DNA of 64,000 nt from Clostridia bacterium. GTDB lineage: Bacteria > Bacillota > Clostridia > Saccharofermentanales > Saccharofermentanaceae. Below, in pieces: positions 16,476 through 25,759 of the stretch. The stretch covers positions 35,821-99,820 of the forward strand of contig JAEEWG010000009.1 of assembly GCA_016287245.1 (NCBI GenBank). The letters are read 5' to 3'. A model generated the notes under the pieces. It was not told the DNA's origin, made no database searches, and worked only from the letters and a program-made list of their open reading frames with translations. The first letter of the stretch is position 1. Each line of letters starts with the position of its first letter. Position numbers and translations under genes: made by a program.

Positions 16476-17237
16476 ATGAGCGAGCCCCTTATCCCCTATA
16501 GTGAGATCATGCAGCTGCTTCATGAAAACAGCGAGAACGATTTTCGGCATACGACCTATCGCAAAGAATCCCTTCGGTTCCACTATCTCATGCAGGGCGA
16601 CATGCGCGCTGTCGACGAAGCTGTAGAGATACTGAATCCCGAGATCCAGGGAACGCTTTCTCTCGACCCGGTAAGGAATATCCGCTATCTTCTGATCGTA
16701 AGTATCGGCCTTGCTTCCAGATATGTCATCGAAGCAGGCGTTCCTCAGGAGACGATCTATTCGTCCTCGGACCTTCACATCCGAAGAGCCGATGTCGCAA
16801 CGACCATCGAAGAACTTCTGAAGATCCATAAGGAATACTGGATCAAGGCCGTCGAACTCGTACGGCAGGCAAAAGCCCAGAAGAAATATTCCAAGCCCAT
16901 CATGGGATGTCTAAACTATATCGATTCACATTTCAATACCCGGATCACACTTTCCGATATGGCAAAAGAAATGGATCTTCACCCTGCGTATCTCGCATCT
17001 CTTTTCAAAAAGGAAGTCGGCGAGACGTTTGCAAACTACGTCACCCGCCGCCGCGTCGAGACGGCCAAAGCCCTTCTGACGCGCACGGAATACAGCTATT
17101 CCCAGATCGCCTATTCTCTTTCCTTCTGTTCACAAAGTCATTTCATCAAGGTGTTCCGGGAAGGCACAGGATATACGCCCCGCCAGTACAGGATGCAGTT
17201 TTATAACAGCAACTTCTCCAGAAATATCAGCGGATGA
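16476..17237 (+). CDS. AraC-family transcriptional regulator
   Basis: A 253-residue protein. The C-terminal AraC domain (about 145-245) has both helix-turn-helix units: LSDMAKEMDLHPAYLASLFK and YSQIAYSLSFCSQSHFIKVF, then the conserved TPRQYR. The N-terminal 140 residues are helical and not a cupin, so the inducer is unknown. The start at 16476 has a near-perfect AGGAGGTC, which rules out the longer frame from 16404. Its last 11 bases overlap, in opposite orientation, the end of the nine-gene redox operon. It is the most likely regulator of that operon, but no operator was identified. Confidence 0.9.
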   Translation: MSEPLIPYSEIMQLLHENSENDFRHTTYRKESLRFHYLMQGDMRAVDEAVEILNPEIQGTLSLDPVRNIRYLLIVSIGLASRYVIEAGVPQETIYSSSDLHIRRADVATTIEELLKIHKEYWIKAVELVRQAKAQKKYSKPIMGCLNYIDSHFNTRITLSDMAKEMDLHPAYLASLFKKEVGETFANYVTRRRVETAKALLTRTEYSYSQIAYSLSFCSQSHFIKVFREGTGYTPRQYRMQFYNSNFSRNISG

Positions 17238-17856
17238 AATTCGTCCAGACGCGGCCTTCGGTCTCTGGAAGTCCGATTGTTTCTTTTCCAAGAGAAATGC
17301 TCTTCATAAGGAAGATCATGTTTCGTGCAAGGACGCGCATGACCTGCTTTCCTTCCTCGTCAACCTGACCTTCGCCGGGCTCCCAGCCATAGATATTATT
17401 CCAGTACTGGCTTGTCGCGACTGGCATATTCGAAAGTGTAAAGAACTTATTCAACTCATCGAAAGTCGCCGTACAGCCGGATCTTCTGGCGCTGACAACG
17501 CTGGCGCCGACCTTCAGGCTCTTATCAAAATGGGTGCTGTAGAATATCCTCTGAAGTGCCGCCATCAGAGCACCATTGGCTGAACCGTAATATACGGGAG
17601 ATCCGATGACAAGACCGTCGGCCTTCTCAAATTTCTCCGAGAGAGAATTCACGATATCGGGGAAGACACATTTTCCCGTCTTTCGGCAGGATTCACATGC
17701 GATACAGCCGTGGATCGCTTCTTTTCCAATAAGAATATTCTCGACTTCGATTCCGTTATCTGTAAAGACCTTCTCCATCTCCGAAAAAGCCAGCGCGATA
17801 TTGCCCTTTGTTCTCGGACTTCCATTGATCATCAGAACCTTGAATTTCTTTTCCAT
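17227..17856 (-). CDS. Iron-sulfur flavoprotein-type NAD(P)H-dependent FMN reductase
   Basis: A 209-residue cytosolic flavodoxin-fold protein. NGSPRTKGN (11-19) is the FMN phosphate loop and GSPVYYGS a second FMN contact. Cysteines C51, C54, C57 and C63 (C-x2-C-x2-C-x5-C) give the compact 4Fe-4S motif of archaeal/clostridial iron-sulfur flavoproteins. These pass electrons between ferredoxin or NAD(P)H and small acceptors. AGGAGG precedes the start. It is the last gene of the redox operon. Confidence 0.85.
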   Translation of the reverse strand: MEKKFKVLMINGSPRTKGNIALAFSEMEKVFTDNGIEVENILIGKEAIHGCIACESCRKTGKCVFPDIVNSLSEKFEKADGLVIGSPVYYGSANGALMAALQRIFYSTHFDKSLKVGASVVSARRSGCTATFDELNKFFTLSNMPVATSQYWNNIYGWEPGEGQVDEEGKQVMRVLARNMIFLMKSISLGKETIGLPETEGRVWTNFIR

Positions 17857-17906
17857 AGCGGATCCTCCTGTTAGCGGATGTGATAGTATTTCAGATATGA
17901 GAAAAC

Positions 17907-18887
17907 TTACGGATAATATCCGATCTTCTCAAAAACCTCGTCCATGAGTTTAATGTTCTTCATGGAAAATTCCGGTGTGACGTGCGGGTTTTCTCCGTAA
18001 AGGATCGCGCGGCTTAAGTTCTCGATCTCTAAAGAATAGTTATTCGGAACAGAGACTTTTCTTTCGATCACACCGTCTTCGGTATAGATCTTATAGGATA
18101 CGTCTCCCGACTGGTTATACTCCACATCGGACCGGATCGAGCCCTTTGTGCCATGAACGAACAGTCGGTCGAATCTTGAATTACTGTTCTCTCCGAGGAT
18201 CATGCCGATCGAAAAAGAAGCACGTGCGCCGTTTTTAAATCGAAGGATCGCGGAGGTATTTACATCGACTCCGAGATCGGAAAATTCGGAAGAAGCATTT
18301 ACGAAATCCACATCTGAATCTATGAGCGAAAGGATCATCGTGGTGCAGTAGCAGCCGAGGTCATACATCGCTCCGCCGCCGAGTTCCTTATGCAGACGGA
18401 AGTCTTCCTTATATCCCTGCGTGACGAAGGCCGTATCGATATAATCCACCTCGCCGATGATGCCGGATGCGATGTCTTCTTTCAAGCTTGCCACATACGG
18501 ACTATGCAGGTATGCATAGGCTTCCATTAAGATCACATGGTTATTCTTCGCGATCTGGTACATCTCGGCAGCTTCGACAGCATTTAAGGCCAGAGGTTTT
18601 TCACAGAGCACATGTTTTTTCTTCCGAAGTGCTTCGGTCACCCATCGAAGATGGATATCGTTTGGAAGCGGGATATAGACCGCCTGAACATTCGGATCGT
18701 CAAGCAGTTCCGAATAGCTTCCATAGGCTTTTTGAAACCCGAATGTCTCTTTATACTTTTCTGCTTTCTCCAGTGATCTCCCGGCGATTGCGTAAAGCTC
18801 GCAGGAAGGAGAAAGTTTCATGCCCGGGATCGTTCCCCAGCGTGCGATATTGGCTGTCCCCAGAATACCCCAATTGATCTTCTCCAT
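17907..18887 (-). CDS. Gfo/Idh/MocA-family oxidoreductase
   Basis: A 326-residue protein with an N-terminal Rossmann fold (GILGTANIA) and the family's EKPLA motif (about residue 92) holding the catalytic Lys, followed by the alpha/beta C-terminal domain. Family members oxidise or reduce a hydroxyl of a sugar, inositol or diol with NAD(P). The ATG at 18887 is preferred over one at 18893 because AAGGA is 8 bases from the former and only 2 from the latter. Eighth gene of the redox operon. Confidence 0.88.
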   Translation of the reverse strand: MEKINWGILGTANIARWGTIPGMKLSPSCELYAIAGRSLEKAEKYKETFGFQKAYGSYSELLDDPNVQAVYIPLPNDIHLRWVTEALRKKKHVLCEKPLALNAVEAAEMYQIAKNNHVILMEAYAYLHSPYVASLKEDIASGIIGEVDYIDTAFVTQGYKEDFRLHKELGGGAMYDLGCYCTTMILSLIDSDVDFVNASSEFSDLGVDVNTSAILRFKNGARASFSIGMILGENSNSRFDRLFVHGTKGSIRSDVEYNQSGDVSYKIYTEDGVIERKVSVPNNYSLEIENLSRAILYGENPHVTPEFSMKNIKLMDEVFEKIGYYP

Positions 18888-18929
18888 AGCCATCTTCCTT
18901 TCTATTTCATTTCTTCTGAAAAAAAACGC

Positions 18930-19523
18930 TTACAGTTTCAAAAGTGTCGCCCGGCACGGTGCGCCATCGCAGCCTCCGAGATTAAGAGGCGCGCTGTTTA
19001 AAAGGTATACACCTTCCGGCACTTCCGATAAACGGATACCTTCGAGCAGTACGATCTCTGCGCCGAGCATAGTCAGATGCACTTTCATTGGCGCCATCAG
19101 AGGACCCACGGTCTGCGATTCATTTCCGAACAGATAGATTTCATCTGCAGCAAATACTTTCGCTGCTTCTTCCGTCACGGTCGCATCGCCTTTGATGAGA
19201 AGACGCTTGGCACCCTTCTTGTCCATGGACTTTGCTTTCTGAAGGATCTTTTCCGCGTCCTCTTTTGTGATATCGCCCGAATGTTCGATCACGCAGGCAT
19301 ATCCGATGAATTTACCAAGATCCACCTGATCGATCGTCTTTCCCTCATTTATGAAGTGAAAAGGCGCATCGACATGTGTCCCGTTATGAGCGCACATATG
19401 AAGTGCGGAGAGGTTACAAACCTCTCCGTCTTCGATCCGCAGCTTCACTTCCTTTTCAGGACTTGGATCTCCGGGATATACTGCACAGCTGAATACTTCC
19501 TGAGAAATATCGTAGATCTTCAT
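18930..19523 (-). CDS. Cyclase-family metal-dependent hydrolase
   Basis: A 197-residue protein with the full family motif H-x-G-T-H-x-D-x-P-x-H (H46, H50, D52, H56), the metal and catalytic residues of kynurenine formamidase and related amide/lactone hydrolases. Its length is normal for the family. The substrate is unknown. In this operon it could open a lactone or imide made by the neighbouring dehydrogenases, which is inference. AAGGAG precedes the start. Confidence 0.85.
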   Translation of the reverse strand: MKIYDISQEVFSCAVYPGDPSPEKEVKLRIEDGEVCNLSALHMCAHNGTHVDAPFHFINEGKTIDQVDLGKFIGYACVIEHSGDITKEDAEKILQKAKSMDKKGAKRLLIKGDATVTEEAAKVFAADEIYLFGNESQTVGPLMAPMKVHLTMLGAEIVLLEGIRLSEVPEGVYLLNSAPLNLGGCDGAPCRATLLKL

Positions 19524-19535
19524 CTGACCCTCTCC

Positions 19536-20060
19536 TTAGATGTAGTACACATAGTTCTCTTTTCTCTCCGCAGGAGCCGGAAGTTCCTCAGCGGCATACC
19601 CCAGAGCACAGTGACCAATGCCTTCATACTCATCCGGGATACCCAGCTTCTTCAGAATATTCTTTCCGAATTCATCTTCGAATTCTTCCTTTGCACGATG
19701 GATCCAGATGCTGTCGATACCGAGGCTCTTGGCGGCATTCATGAGGTTACCCATGACGAGAGAACCATCATACACATGTGTAACAACATCCTTTTTCGCC
19801 AGAACGATCAGGATCACCGGGGCACCATAGAAAGGATCCATATCTGTATCCCAGCCGACCACCTTTTTATTCATGACCGAAAGTTCATCGCGAAGCGTCT
19901 TATCTGTGACAGCGATGATGATCGGGCTCTGCTTGCCCATGCCTGTCGCCGCATATGTTCCGGCACGCAGGATCGCATCAAGATCCTCTTTGCTGATCAT
20001 GTCCGGCTTAAAGTTTCTGCAGCTTCTTCTTGTCTCAAGCACCTTCAATGTTTCATTCAT
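19536..20060 (-). CDS. Nitroreductase-family flavoprotein
   Basis: A 174-residue protein starting with the FMN-binding motif RRSCRNFKP (11-19), followed by the dimerising helices and a C-terminal KENYVYYI tail. Family members use FMN and NAD(P)H to reduce nitro groups, quinones or enones. It is a short form of the family. AGGAGGTG precedes the start and the next gene follows after 12 bases. Confidence 0.88.
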   Translation of the reverse strand: MNETLKVLETRRSCRNFKPDMISKEDLDAILRAGTYAATGMGKQSPIIIAVTDKTLRDELSVMNKKVVGWDTDMDPFYGAPVILIVLAKKDVVTHVYDGSLVMGNLMNAAKSLGIDSIWIHRAKEEFEDEFGKNILKKLGIPDEYEGIGHCALGYAAEELPAPAERKENYVYYI

Positions 20061-20105
20061 AACATGACACCTCCTAAATACTTCTGTGATTTCGTTACTT
20101 CTATC

Positions 20106-21032
20106 TTACGGCAGGAATTTGCCGGATGCCAGATAAAGTTCATACCATTCGTTATGGGTAAGATCGACTTTCGTAGCATCGCAGATATCCTTCAGATGAT
20201 CCGGATTCATAGTGCCGGCGATCGCCTGCATCTTCGCGGGGTGACGAAGGATCCAGGCAATCGCAATGGCAGTTTTCGGCACCGAGTACTTCTGCCCAAG
20301 TTTGGATAAGACTTCGTTGAGTTCCGGGAAATCCGGATGATCGACGAAACAGCCTTTGAACATGCCGATCTGAAGCGGCGACCAGGCCTGTATGGTGATA
20401 TCGTTAAGACGGCAGTAATCGAGGATCCCGTTATCCCTGTCGATCGACATGTCTGTGGTCTTGTTATTGAGATACAGCGCCTGATCGATAAGCTGGGATT
20501 GATCGAGAGAAAACTGCAGCTGGTTAAAGATCAGAGGCTGCTTGACATATTTCTTCAAAAGCTCGAGCTGCATCGGGGTCACGTTACTTACTCCGAAGTA
20601 TTTCACTTTACCGGCCGAATAGAGCTCATCGAAAGCTTCCGCGATCTCTTCCGGATCGTAAAGAAGGTCCGGACGATGAAGTAAAAGTGCATCAAGATAA
20701 TCGGTCTTAAGGCGCGACAGGATCCCGTCTGTGCTCTTTAAGATATCTTCCTTGCTCCAGTTGAATTCTTTGGTATCAAAATGCAGTCCGCACTTACTCT
20801 GGAGAAAGATATCTTCTCTCTTAATTCCTGTAAGCGGAAGCGCATCACCAAAACGTGTCTCGGCTTCACCATCACCGTAGCAGGTGGCATGATCAAAGAA
20901 ATTGATCCCCAGCTCTCTGGAAGTGGTGATCATCTTCGCCGCTTCTTCCACAGAGAGTGCCGGCATTCTCATGCATCCCAGAATAATGCGTGAGACATTG
21001 CCCGGACCGTTTTTAATATCCAGCATTTTCAT
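20106..21032 (-). CDS. Aldo/keto reductase (YdhF-like)
   Basis: A 308-residue TIM-barrel protein with the catalytic tetrad visible in order: D47, Y52 (DHATCY), K80 (QSK) and H119 (LLLH). NAD(P)H-dependent reduction of aldehydes or ketones is expected, in the cytosol. It is only distantly similar to the iron-sulfur AKR in the same operon. GGAGG precedes the start. Confidence 0.88.
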   Translation of the reverse strand: MKMLDIKNGPGNVSRIILGCMRMPALSVEEAAKMITTSRELGINFFDHATCYGDGEAETRFGDALPLTGIKREDIFLQSKCGLHFDTKEFNWSKEDILKSTDGILSRLKTDYLDALLLHRPDLLYDPEEIAEAFDELYSAGKVKYFGVSNVTPMQLELLKKYVKQPLIFNQLQFSLDQSQLIDQALYLNNKTTDMSIDRDNGILDYCRLNDITIQAWSPLQIGMFKGCFVDHPDFPELNEVLSKLGQKYSVPKTAIAIAWILRHPAKMQAIAGTMNPDHLKDICDATKVDLTHNEWYELYLASGKFLP

Positions 21033-21050
21033 TTTTCTACCTCCAAAAAC

Positions 21051-22082
21051 TCAGAAAGCGGCTTTGGCTTTCTCGATCGTATCGATCACACGGTCACACC
21101 ACTGGTCAAACTCAGGATCTTCGATCTGACATTCTTCGGGGTGGGAAAGAACATAGTCGAGAGCGATCCTTACACCCATATCAAATCGCACATTCGTCGC
21201 CATATCCGGCACGACCCGTTTCAGTTTTCTGTTATCGAATACGACCGATACGGATTTGTCTCCGAGGAGCGAACCCGTATAGTCGAATCCGAGCGGATCT
21301 CCGACGGCACAAAGGAAATCAGTCGATACATGATACGCATGAAGTGTAACTCCCAACGCATCGGCCACCGTTTGATAGATCTGATCCCAGGTAAGTGTCT
21401 CGTCGGAAGTGATCTGGAACGCTTCACCGATGGCATGACGGTTGCCCATCAGGCCCGTATAGCCGATCGCGAAATCCGCATTCCAGGTCACAGTCCAAAG
21501 GCTCGATCCGTCGCCCTGGATAATGACAGGCTTTCCTTCCAGCATTCGCTTAATGACCTGCCAGTATCCGTTTTTACCATGCACACCGAGAGGGATATTC
21601 CGCTCATCGTATGTATGGCTCGGGCGGACGATCGTGACCGGGAAGCCTTCTTCTCTATATTTCTTCATGAGGAACTCTTCACATTCGATCTTATCTCGAG
21701 AGTACTGCCAGTAAGGATTGCTGAGCGTTGTCCCTTCAGTGATGACATATCCGGAAGCGGGCTTATGATATGCCGATGCGGAAGAAATATAAAGATACTG
21801 TCTGGTCTTCCCGGAAAAGAGGCGATAGTCCCTCTCTACCTGAGGAAGTGTAAAACCGATAAACTCACAGACACAGTCAAAGGTAGTATCTCCAAGTTTT
21901 TGAAGGACCTTCTCTTCATCGTTGATGTCACAGACGACGGACACCACTTCGGCCGGAAGGACCTGATTGCGGTTTCCTCTGTTCAAGACCCAGACCTCCC
22001 AATCCAGATCATTCACGAGTCGTTTCACGATAGCGGTACTGATCGTTCCGGTACCGCCGATAAATAGTGCACGTTTTTTCAT
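21051..22082 (-). CDS. NAD-dependent epimerase/dehydratase (extended SDR)
   Basis: A 343-residue protein with the nucleotide-binding GGTGTIS (9-15), a catalytic Ser in YISSAS (about 100-102) and the Y-x3-K pair (Y127, K131). Extended SDRs act on NDP-sugars or small carbonyls. The ATG at 22082 with AGGGTGAG upstream is preferred to an in-frame GTG at 22091. Fourth gene of the redox operon, with 14- and 18-base gaps to its neighbours. Confidence 0.85.
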   Translation of the reverse strand: MKKRALFIGGTGTISTAIVKRLVNDLDWEVWVLNRGNRNQVLPAEVVSVVCDINDEEKVLQKLGDTTFDCVCEFIGFTLPQVERDYRLFSGKTRQYLYISSASAYHKPASGYVITEGTTLSNPYWQYSRDKIECEEFLMKKYREEGFPVTIVRPSHTYDERNIPLGVHGKNGYWQVIKRMLEGKPVIIQGDGSSLWTVTWNADFAIGYTGLMGNRHAIGEAFQITSDETLTWDQIYQTVADALGVTLHAYHVSTDFLCAVGDPLGFDYTGSLLGDKSVSVVFDNRKLKRVVPDMATNVRFDMGVRIALDYVLSHPEECQIEDPEFDQWCDRVIDTIEKAKAAF

Positions 22083-22096
22083 TTTTCTCACCCTGG

Positions 22097-23218
22097 TTAT
22101 TTGTCTAAGATATCAGCAGCTTCAGAAAGGAGTTCAATGATCGGCAGATGCTGCGGGCAGACACTTTCACACTGTCCGCATCCGATACAGTCAGATGCCT
22201 TTCCTGATCTTCCGATCAGACCCGAATAGAAGTTTTTCGATCTCCAGTCATCCGGGTATCTTCGAAGTGTATTAATGACTCTGAACACATCCGGGATCGA
22301 GATGCTCATCGGGCATCCCGGAGTGCAGTACTTACAAGCTGTACAGCCGATCTGCTTCATGCTCAGAATATCGGAAGTCACTTCATCGACAGCTGCCATC
22401 TCTTCAACGGAGAGCGGCTCGAAATCAGTGAATGTGCCGATGTTGTCATCCATCTGTTCTTCTGCACTCATACCGGAAAGGATAGTCATCACGCCCGGCA
22501 GTGATCCGACGAAGCGAAGCGCCCAGGAAGCGATACTCTTATCGGGGCGGATCGCCTTAAACTTGGCTTCCTGTTCAGGGGCAAGACTTGCGAGCATTCC
22601 GCCGCGGATCGGTTCCATAACGATGATCGGGATATTTCTCTCCGCGAGGATCTCATAGAGTGCCTGTGACTGTACGACCGGATTGGTACGATCCAGATAA
22701 TTGAGCTGGATCTGCACAAACTCGACTTCCGGGTGAAGGTCCAGGATCTCTTTTAAAAGTTCCGGAGTACCATGATAGGAAAATCCGAAGTGACGGATCT
22801 TGCCTTCGGCCTTCTTCTCAAGGCCCCACTTGAAGCAGTCGTACTTGACATAGGTGTCATAGTTATTTCCATCCTCGATCGAGTGAAGGAGATAAAAATC
22901 GAAGTAATCGACACCGGCCCGGTCAAGCTGTTCCTGGAAGATCTTCTCAATATCTGCTTCCTCATGGATCTCCCATGCGGGAAGTTTCGTCGCGATCTTA
23001 AAGGAATCTCTCGGATATCGCTTGACGAGTGCTTCCCTTGCCGCTACTTCCGATTTTCCGCCATGGTAAACATATGCGGTGTCGAAGTAATTCATACCGG
23101 CTTGCATGTACTTATCTACCATACGGCAGACATGCTCGTGATCGATCACGCCATCCACCTCAGGAAGACGCATCAGGCCGAATCCCAGCTTCGGCATCGT
23201 GGACAGGTCAATACTCAT
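22097..23218 (-). CDS. Aldo/keto reductase with C-terminal 4Fe-4S domain
   Basis: A 373-residue protein. The AKR barrel carries D46, Y51, K78 and H112. After about residue 290 a ferredoxin-like domain has two cysteine clusters, CTACKYCTPGCP and CIGCGQCESVCP, enough for two cubane clusters. This fusion is common in strict anaerobes and suggests electron entry from ferredoxin, though the true donor is not known. AAGGAGG precedes the start. Confidence 0.9.
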   Translation of the reverse strand: MSIDLSTMPKLGFGLMRLPEVDGVIDHEHVCRMVDKYMQAGMNYFDTAYVYHGGKSEVAAREALVKRYPRDSFKIATKLPAWEIHEEADIEKIFQEQLDRAGVDYFDFYLLHSIEDGNNYDTYVKYDCFKWGLEKKAEGKIRHFGFSYHGTPELLKEILDLHPEVEFVQIQLNYLDRTNPVVQSQALYEILAERNIPIIVMEPIRGGMLASLAPEQEAKFKAIRPDKSIASWALRFVGSLPGVMTILSGMSAEEQMDDNIGTFTDFEPLSVEEMAAVDEVTSDILSMKQIGCTACKYCTPGCPMSISIPDVFRVINTLRRYPDDWRSKNFYSGLIGRSGKASDCIGCGQCESVCPQHLPIIELLSEAADILDK

Positions 23219-23251
23219 GATGTACCTCCTTATGTTTTTCTTCTTTCCGTC

Positions 23252-24451
23252 TTATAAAGTAAGTTCGAGATTTCCGTCGTTTATGAACTTGGAATTTACG
23301 GAAGATTCTCCCGAGGAGATCTCATACTCGCCCTTAAATACATCCAGCGTTACACATCCGTCGGCATCAGTCGTAACAGTCTCATCGGTCCACCATTCGC
23401 CGCGCACAAGGTTTTTAAGCATCTCGAAAGAAGGCTTCTTCGAATTGTCGAGACGCAGATATCCGGAAGGCGCCTTCAGCCATGCACCGTCTTTAAAGTC
23501 CCAAGTTGTAATGGCTTCCACAAGAGGATGTGAGAAGAGGACGCGGTACATCTCTTCGATCTCTTTTGCCTGGCGCTCTTCTCCTTCCGGAGTCGTCGGC
23601 CACTCATCGACCTGCCAGTCGTTGAGATCGTCGATATATGCCGGCATGATCTCACCGGAGATCAGGGTATTCTCGGTAAAATGGATCGGAAGTCCGAAGT
23701 GCTCGAATCTGGCGAGGACTTCTTCCAGTTTTTCCCTTCCCCAGTAACCCTGATGCTGATGAGACTGGATCCCTATTGCCGAAATGGGCACACCGGCATT
23801 GAGACATCCGTCAATTAGAATCTCGTAATTGATGGAGGTGTTGAAATCATTTAAGAGCAGCACCGCATCAGGGTTACATTTATGGGCTTCATCGAAGACC
23901 GTCTTGATCAGTCCGACTCTTCCCTTCTCTTTGCAGATCCGGGTGATTGCGTTATCGTACTTATCAAAGATCGGCATGATGACTACTTCATTAATGACGT
24001 CCCACATATCAATGACGCCTTTAAAACCGCTGACCTCACGGTCAATTCTCTGGAGCTGTTTTTCCATGATGGTCTTGTTATCGTACTTCATGAGCCAGTC
24101 GGCACATACTGTGTGCCAGCAAAGGGGGTGACCCTTGACCTTGACGTTCTTGCTCTGAAGGTATTTCGCGGTATTCATAAGCATCTCTGTGCCCGGCTTT
24201 CCTTCTTCCGGCTCAAAACGGCCCCAGTAGAACGGAAGCGTACCATAGTTGAAGATCTCCAGCCAGCTGTCTGTGATCTTCTTAGTCTCTTCGGAAGGTG
24301 ACATAACATGCGGCAGGAAGTCAAAGGCTCCGCAGCCGAAAAGGAAGTGATGATTTGTCTGCTTCACATGTACCGGCTTCCCGCTGATCGGATTTCCGGA
24401 CTTATCTTTTACCTGTATCTTAACGCTGACTTTTCTGTGGGAAATATCCAT
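23252..24451 (-). CDS. GH10-like glycoside hydrolase without signal peptide
   Basis: A 399-residue protein: a short N-terminal beta domain (1-40), a GH10-type TIM barrel with GHPLCWH (107-113), the acid/base Glu in WDVINE (E155) and a nucleophile-position Glu in HFTE (E260), then a C-terminal beta domain. GH10 enzymes are mostly secreted xylanases. This one has no signal sequence and sits in an operon of cytosolic oxidoreductases, so it may act on a small imported glycoside. The nucleophile context differs from the usual TELD. AAGGAG precedes the start. Confidence 0.8.
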   Translation of the reverse strand: MDISHRKVSVKIQVKDKSGNPISGKPVHVKQTNHHFLFGCGAFDFLPHVMSPSEETKKITDSWLEIFNYGTLPFYWGRFEPEEGKPGTEMLMNTAKYLQSKNVKVKGHPLCWHTVCADWLMKYDNKTIMEKQLQRIDREVSGFKGVIDMWDVINEVVIMPIFDKYDNAITRICKEKGRVGLIKTVFDEAHKCNPDAVLLLNDFNTSINYEILIDGCLNAGVPISAIGIQSHQHQGYWGREKLEEVLARFEHFGLPIHFTENTLISGEIMPAYIDDLNDWQVDEWPTTPEGEERQAKEIEEMYRVLFSHPLVEAITTWDFKDGAWLKAPSGYLRLDNSKKPSFEMLKNLVRGEWWTDETVTTDADGCVTLDVFKGEYEISSGESSVNSKFINDGNLELTL

Positions 24452-24463
24452 ATCTTTTTCTCC

Positions 24464-25639
24464 TTATACCATTGCCTGATAGATCTTCGTGCAGTCTTCT
24501 TCACCTAATGTGATAAAGCCGGAGATCTTGCCTGATCCGCCGTCCCCGTAAAGGAGGCTTTGTACCATCTTCGGGATATCTTCTTCTTTGGCGCCGAGTT
24601 CAGCAAAATTCTTCGGCATGCCAATGGAGCAAAGGTAATTACGAAGAGCCTCGATTCCGGCTTTGGCTGTTCTTTCCGGGTTTTCAAAATCCATCTGGCA
24701 TCCCCAGATGCGGACCGCCGCCTGCGCAAAACGCATGACGTTATGGGAAAGCTCATAAGAGAATACGGCCGGCATGGTGACGGCAAGACCCGCACCATGC
24801 GCGCAGTCATACTGTGCAGAGAGCTCATGCTCGATCATGTGGCTTAACCAGTCCTGGGATCTTCCAACACCGCAGGCATTGGTATGAGCCATCGTACCTG
24901 CCCACATGATGTTCGCTCTCGCCTGATAATTATCCGGATCCGCGATGACCTTCGGGCCTTCGTTGATCATAGTAAGAAGCAGGGCTTCGATCAGTCTGTC
25001 GGTCACTTCGACATCTTTGGAGTTCGTCAGATATCTTTCGTAAAGATGTGCCATGATGTCCGTGATGCCGCATGCAGTCTGATAAGGGGGAAGAGTCTGC
25101 GTAAGTTCCGGATTCAGGATACTGAACTTCGGACGGATCGCATCTCCCGAAGCGCCACGCTTAAACATGCCATCTTCTTTTGTGATGACAGAATCACCGC
25201 TTCCTTCCGAACCGGCAGCCGCAATCGTTAGAACGGTTCCGACCGGAAGTGCTTTCTCAATGCGCTTCCCCTGATAAAAATCCCAGAAGTCGCCGTCGTA
25301 TACCACACCTGCGGCAATCGCTTTTGAGGAGTCGATCGTGGATCCGCCGCCGACAGCGAGGATGAAATCCACACCATTATTCTTACAGAGTTCAATACCT
25401 TCATATACAAGACCGGAACGCGGATTGGGCTTTACACCGCCGAGTTCCAAAAACGAGATCCCTTCCGCGGTAAGGGAGGCTTTGACACGGTCAAGAAGGC
25501 CGGATCTAACGACGCTTCCTCCGCCATAATGAATGAGGACCTTCGAACCGCCAAAGCGCTTTACAAGCTCTCCTGCACGGTTTTCTGTCTCTTTACCAAA
25601 TACGAAACAAGTCGGGGAATAAAAATCAAAATTTTCCAT
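24464..25639 (-). CDS. Iron-containing alcohol dehydrogenase (butanol dehydrogenase type)
   Basis: A 391-residue family-III alcohol dehydrogenase. The NAD(P) site has GGGSTIDSSK (about 93-102) and metal-site histidines lie in HMIEHE and CAHGAG (about 260-280). The family interconverts aldehydes or ketones and alcohols with Fe(II). The ATG at 25639, six bases after AAAGGA, is preferred to a TTG at 25645. It is the first gene of the nine-gene operon. The 120 bases upstream (25640-25759) are AT-rich with no clear consensus promoter, which would fit an activator-dependent promoter. Confidence 0.9.
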   Translation of the reverse strand: MENFDFYSPTCFVFGKETENRAGELVKRFGGSKVLIHYGGGSVVRSGLLDRVKASLTAEGISFLELGGVKPNPRSGLVYEGIELCKNNGVDFILAVGGGSTIDSSKAIAAGVVYDGDFWDFYQGKRIEKALPVGTVLTIAAAGSEGSGDSVITKEDGMFKRGASGDAIRPKFSILNPELTQTLPPYQTACGITDIMAHLYERYLTNSKDVEVTDRLIEALLLTMINEGPKVIADPDNYQARANIMWAGTMAHTNACGVGRSQDWLSHMIEHELSAQYDCAHGAGLAVTMPAVFSYELSHNVMRFAQAAVRIWGCQMDFENPERTAKAGIEALRNYLCSIGMPKNFAELGAKEEDIPKMVQSLLYGDGGSGKISGFITLGEEDCTKIYQAMV

Positions 25640-25759
25640 AAGCAATCCTTTCTACCATGACACGACGATCTTATCTGAGTTAATGGTATCACTATGAAAA
25701 ATCGAATACTTCTATTTAATTGCCGATTTGTATTATGATTTTGCCCTATATGATTTCTT

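Noticed and set aside
19077..20309. Plus-strand open frame of 410 codons across two redox genes
   Set aside because: It spans the cyclase and nitroreductase genes on the opposite strand and has no family features.
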